Positions 63,199 to 64,000 of a DNA stretch of 64,000 nucleotides are shown in pieces. The stretch is taken from contig NZ_FMBM01000002.1 of assembly GCF_900094735.1 (NCBI RefSeq), forward strand, positions 1,922,001 to 1,986,000. The letters are read 5' to 3'. Source of the stretch: Saliniramus fredricksonii (GTDB lineage: Bacteria; Pseudomonadota; Alphaproteobacteria; Rhizobiales; Beijerinckiaceae). A model generated the notes under the pieces. That model searched no databases. It saw nothing but the letters and a program-made list of their open reading frames with translations, and had not been told where the DNA came from. Position 1 is the stretch's first letter. The number at the start of each line of letters is the position of its first letter. The translations under genes and the position numbers were made by a program.

Positions 63199-63408
63199 AT
63201 GACCCTGTTATCGCCCGGCGGGCGCGCCGTTCTCGTCGCAGCAGCCGTCGTCCTCACCCTCGCCGCTTGCGGGCGGCGCGGTGCGCCAGAAGCGCCGCCC
63301 GCTGCCGCTGAACGTCAGGTGATCGAGAGCGAGCAGCAGCAGGACGGTCGCGACGTCACCGGCCCCGCCCGGCCTGATCGCCCCTTCGTGCTCGACGCCC
63401 TGCTCTGA
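63199..63408 (+). CDS. short lipoprotein (LptM-like)
   Basis: 69 residues. Signal peptide ending in lipobox LAAC (LVAAAVVLTLAACGRRG, Cys24), then a short Pro/Ala/Glu-rich, disordered tail. Directly upstream of lysA, the position in which LptM/YifL lipoproteins are often found; LptM helps assemble the LPS translocon in enterics. CCGGAGG before ATG 63199 is a good site. The family name is by position and lipobox, not by a strong motif, so it is provisional. Confidence 0.8.
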   Translation: MTLLSPGGRAVLVAAAVVLTLAACGRRGAPEAPPAAAERQVIESEQQQDGRDVTGPARPDRPFVLDALL

Positions 63409-63438
63409 TCCCCCTCCCGCCAGCGAGCCCCCGCCCCC

Positions 63439-64000
63439 ATGCACCATTTTCAGTATCGCAACGGTGTGATGCACGCCGAGGATGTCGATCTTTCACGGAT
63501 GGCGGAAGCGGTCGGCACGCCCTTCTACTGCTATTCGACCGCCACGCTGGTGCGCCATTACGACGTCTTCGCCGAGGCCTTCGCCGGAGACGACGCCCTC
63601 GTCTGCTATGCGATGAAGGCCAATTCCAACCAGGCTGTGATCAAGACGCTGGCGGATCGCGGTGCGGGCATGGATATCGTCTCGGAGGGCGAATTGCGCC
63701 GGGCGCTCGCCGCCGGTGTTCCCGGCGAGCGGATCGTCTTTTCCGGTGTCGGCAAGACCCGCCGCGAGATGGAGGCCGCGCTTTCGGCCAGGGTGATGTG
63801 CTTCAACGTCGAATCGGAGCCCGAGCTCGACGCGCTCTCGCAGGTCGCGACCGCCATGGGTGTCGAGGCGCCGGTTTCACTGCGGGTCAATCCGGATGTC
63901 GATGCGCGCACCCATGCCAAGATCTCGACGGGCCGCTTCGACAACAAGTTCGGCATCCCGATCTCGCATGCCCGGGCCGCCTATGCGAAGGCGCTCGCCC
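63439..64000 (+). CDS. lysA: diaminopimelate decarboxylase (3' end cut by window edge)
   Basis: 187 codons visible. PLP enzyme of fold III that makes lysine from meso-diaminopimelate. The PLP lysine is in VCYAMKANSNQAV (about residue 60), followed by GAGMDIVSEGELRRALAAGV and KFGIPISHA, all typical of LysA. The ATG at 63439 follows the lipoprotein stop by 30 bases, so the two probably share a transcript. The rest is outside the window. Confidence 0.95.
   Translation, partial: MHHFQYRNGVMHAEDVDLSRMAEAVGTPFYCYSTATLVRHYDVFAEAFAGDDALVCYAMKANSNQAVIKTLADRGAGMDIVSEGELRRALAAGVPGERIVFSGVGKTRREMEAALSARVMCFNVESEPELDALSQVATAMGVEAPVSLRVNPDVDARTHAKISTGRFDNKFGIPISHARAAYAKALA

Overview
This window is chromosomal DNA from a GC-rich alphaproteobacterium, most likely Hyphomicrobiales (Rhizobiales). 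The support is family-level: GlnE, HrcA, electron-transfer-flavoprotein:ubiquinone oxidoreductase, a Zur-like Fur protein, DUF2794, DUF2852, DUF4281, DUF6481, a DEP-pathway isoprenoid set (IspE, IspG, an octaprenyl-diphosphate-synthase type enzyme) and the lipoprotein-lysA pair. Genus cannot be fixed by eye. Both window ends cut a gene: a TadE/TadG-like pilus protein on the left and lysA on the right.

Layout. 0-11.6 kb: tadG-like end, small membrane protein, Crp/Fnr regulator, ETF-QO, TPR protein overlapping ispE, DUF2336 protein divergent from moaB, then a leftward run (glycosyltransferase-like, ureidoglycolate lyase, two small basic proteins, cold-shock protein). 11.9-14.8 kb: an accessory patch made of an intact IS256-family element with an 8-bp target duplication and an orphan ParA-type ATPase in lower-GC DNA. 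14.8-21.1 kb: uvrD-type helicase, galE, galU, and a DUF882 (M15-like) protein. 21.3-23.4 kb: two unrecognised, Cys-free proteins in AT-rich flanks, each followed by its own terminator; the larger has no lysine at all. 23.4-30 kb: GGDEF protein with a decayed EAL domain, acetyltransferase/methyltransferase/DUF2007 operon, polyprenyl synthase, a MqsRA-like toxin-antitoxin pair, and tRNA-Leu(GAG). 30-46 kb: amino-acid-type binding protein, GST, glnE, a TetR regulator facing a four-gene membrane-protein run across a perfect palindrome, ispG, zur, DUF3137, the nucleoside salvage operon cdd-punA-deoA plus a GhrA-like reductase, and DUF952-pyrD. 46-52 kb: LexA/S24-type regulator with a palindrome upstream, an unknown protein, an orphan response regulator divergent from an intact EAL phosphodiesterase, and an ATP-dependent ligase with its partner nuclease. 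52-64 kb: orphan molybdopterin-binding oxidase subunit, hrcA, DUF4236 plus a K+-channel-like protein, an ISAs1-family element with a 10-bp target duplication just upstream of thrC, an M16 peptidase, a 25-codon microORF with an exceptionally long Shine-Dalgarno sequence, DUF2794, a short lipoprotein, and lysA.

Most of the window is ordinary housekeeping. The parts that reward a second look are the microORF at 62290-62367, the lysine-free protein at 22089-23264 and its neighbour, the unusual antitoxin at 29169-29804, the orphan ParA beside the IS256 element, the TetR palindrome and its membrane operon, and three unrelated minisatellites, each lying just 5' of a gene.
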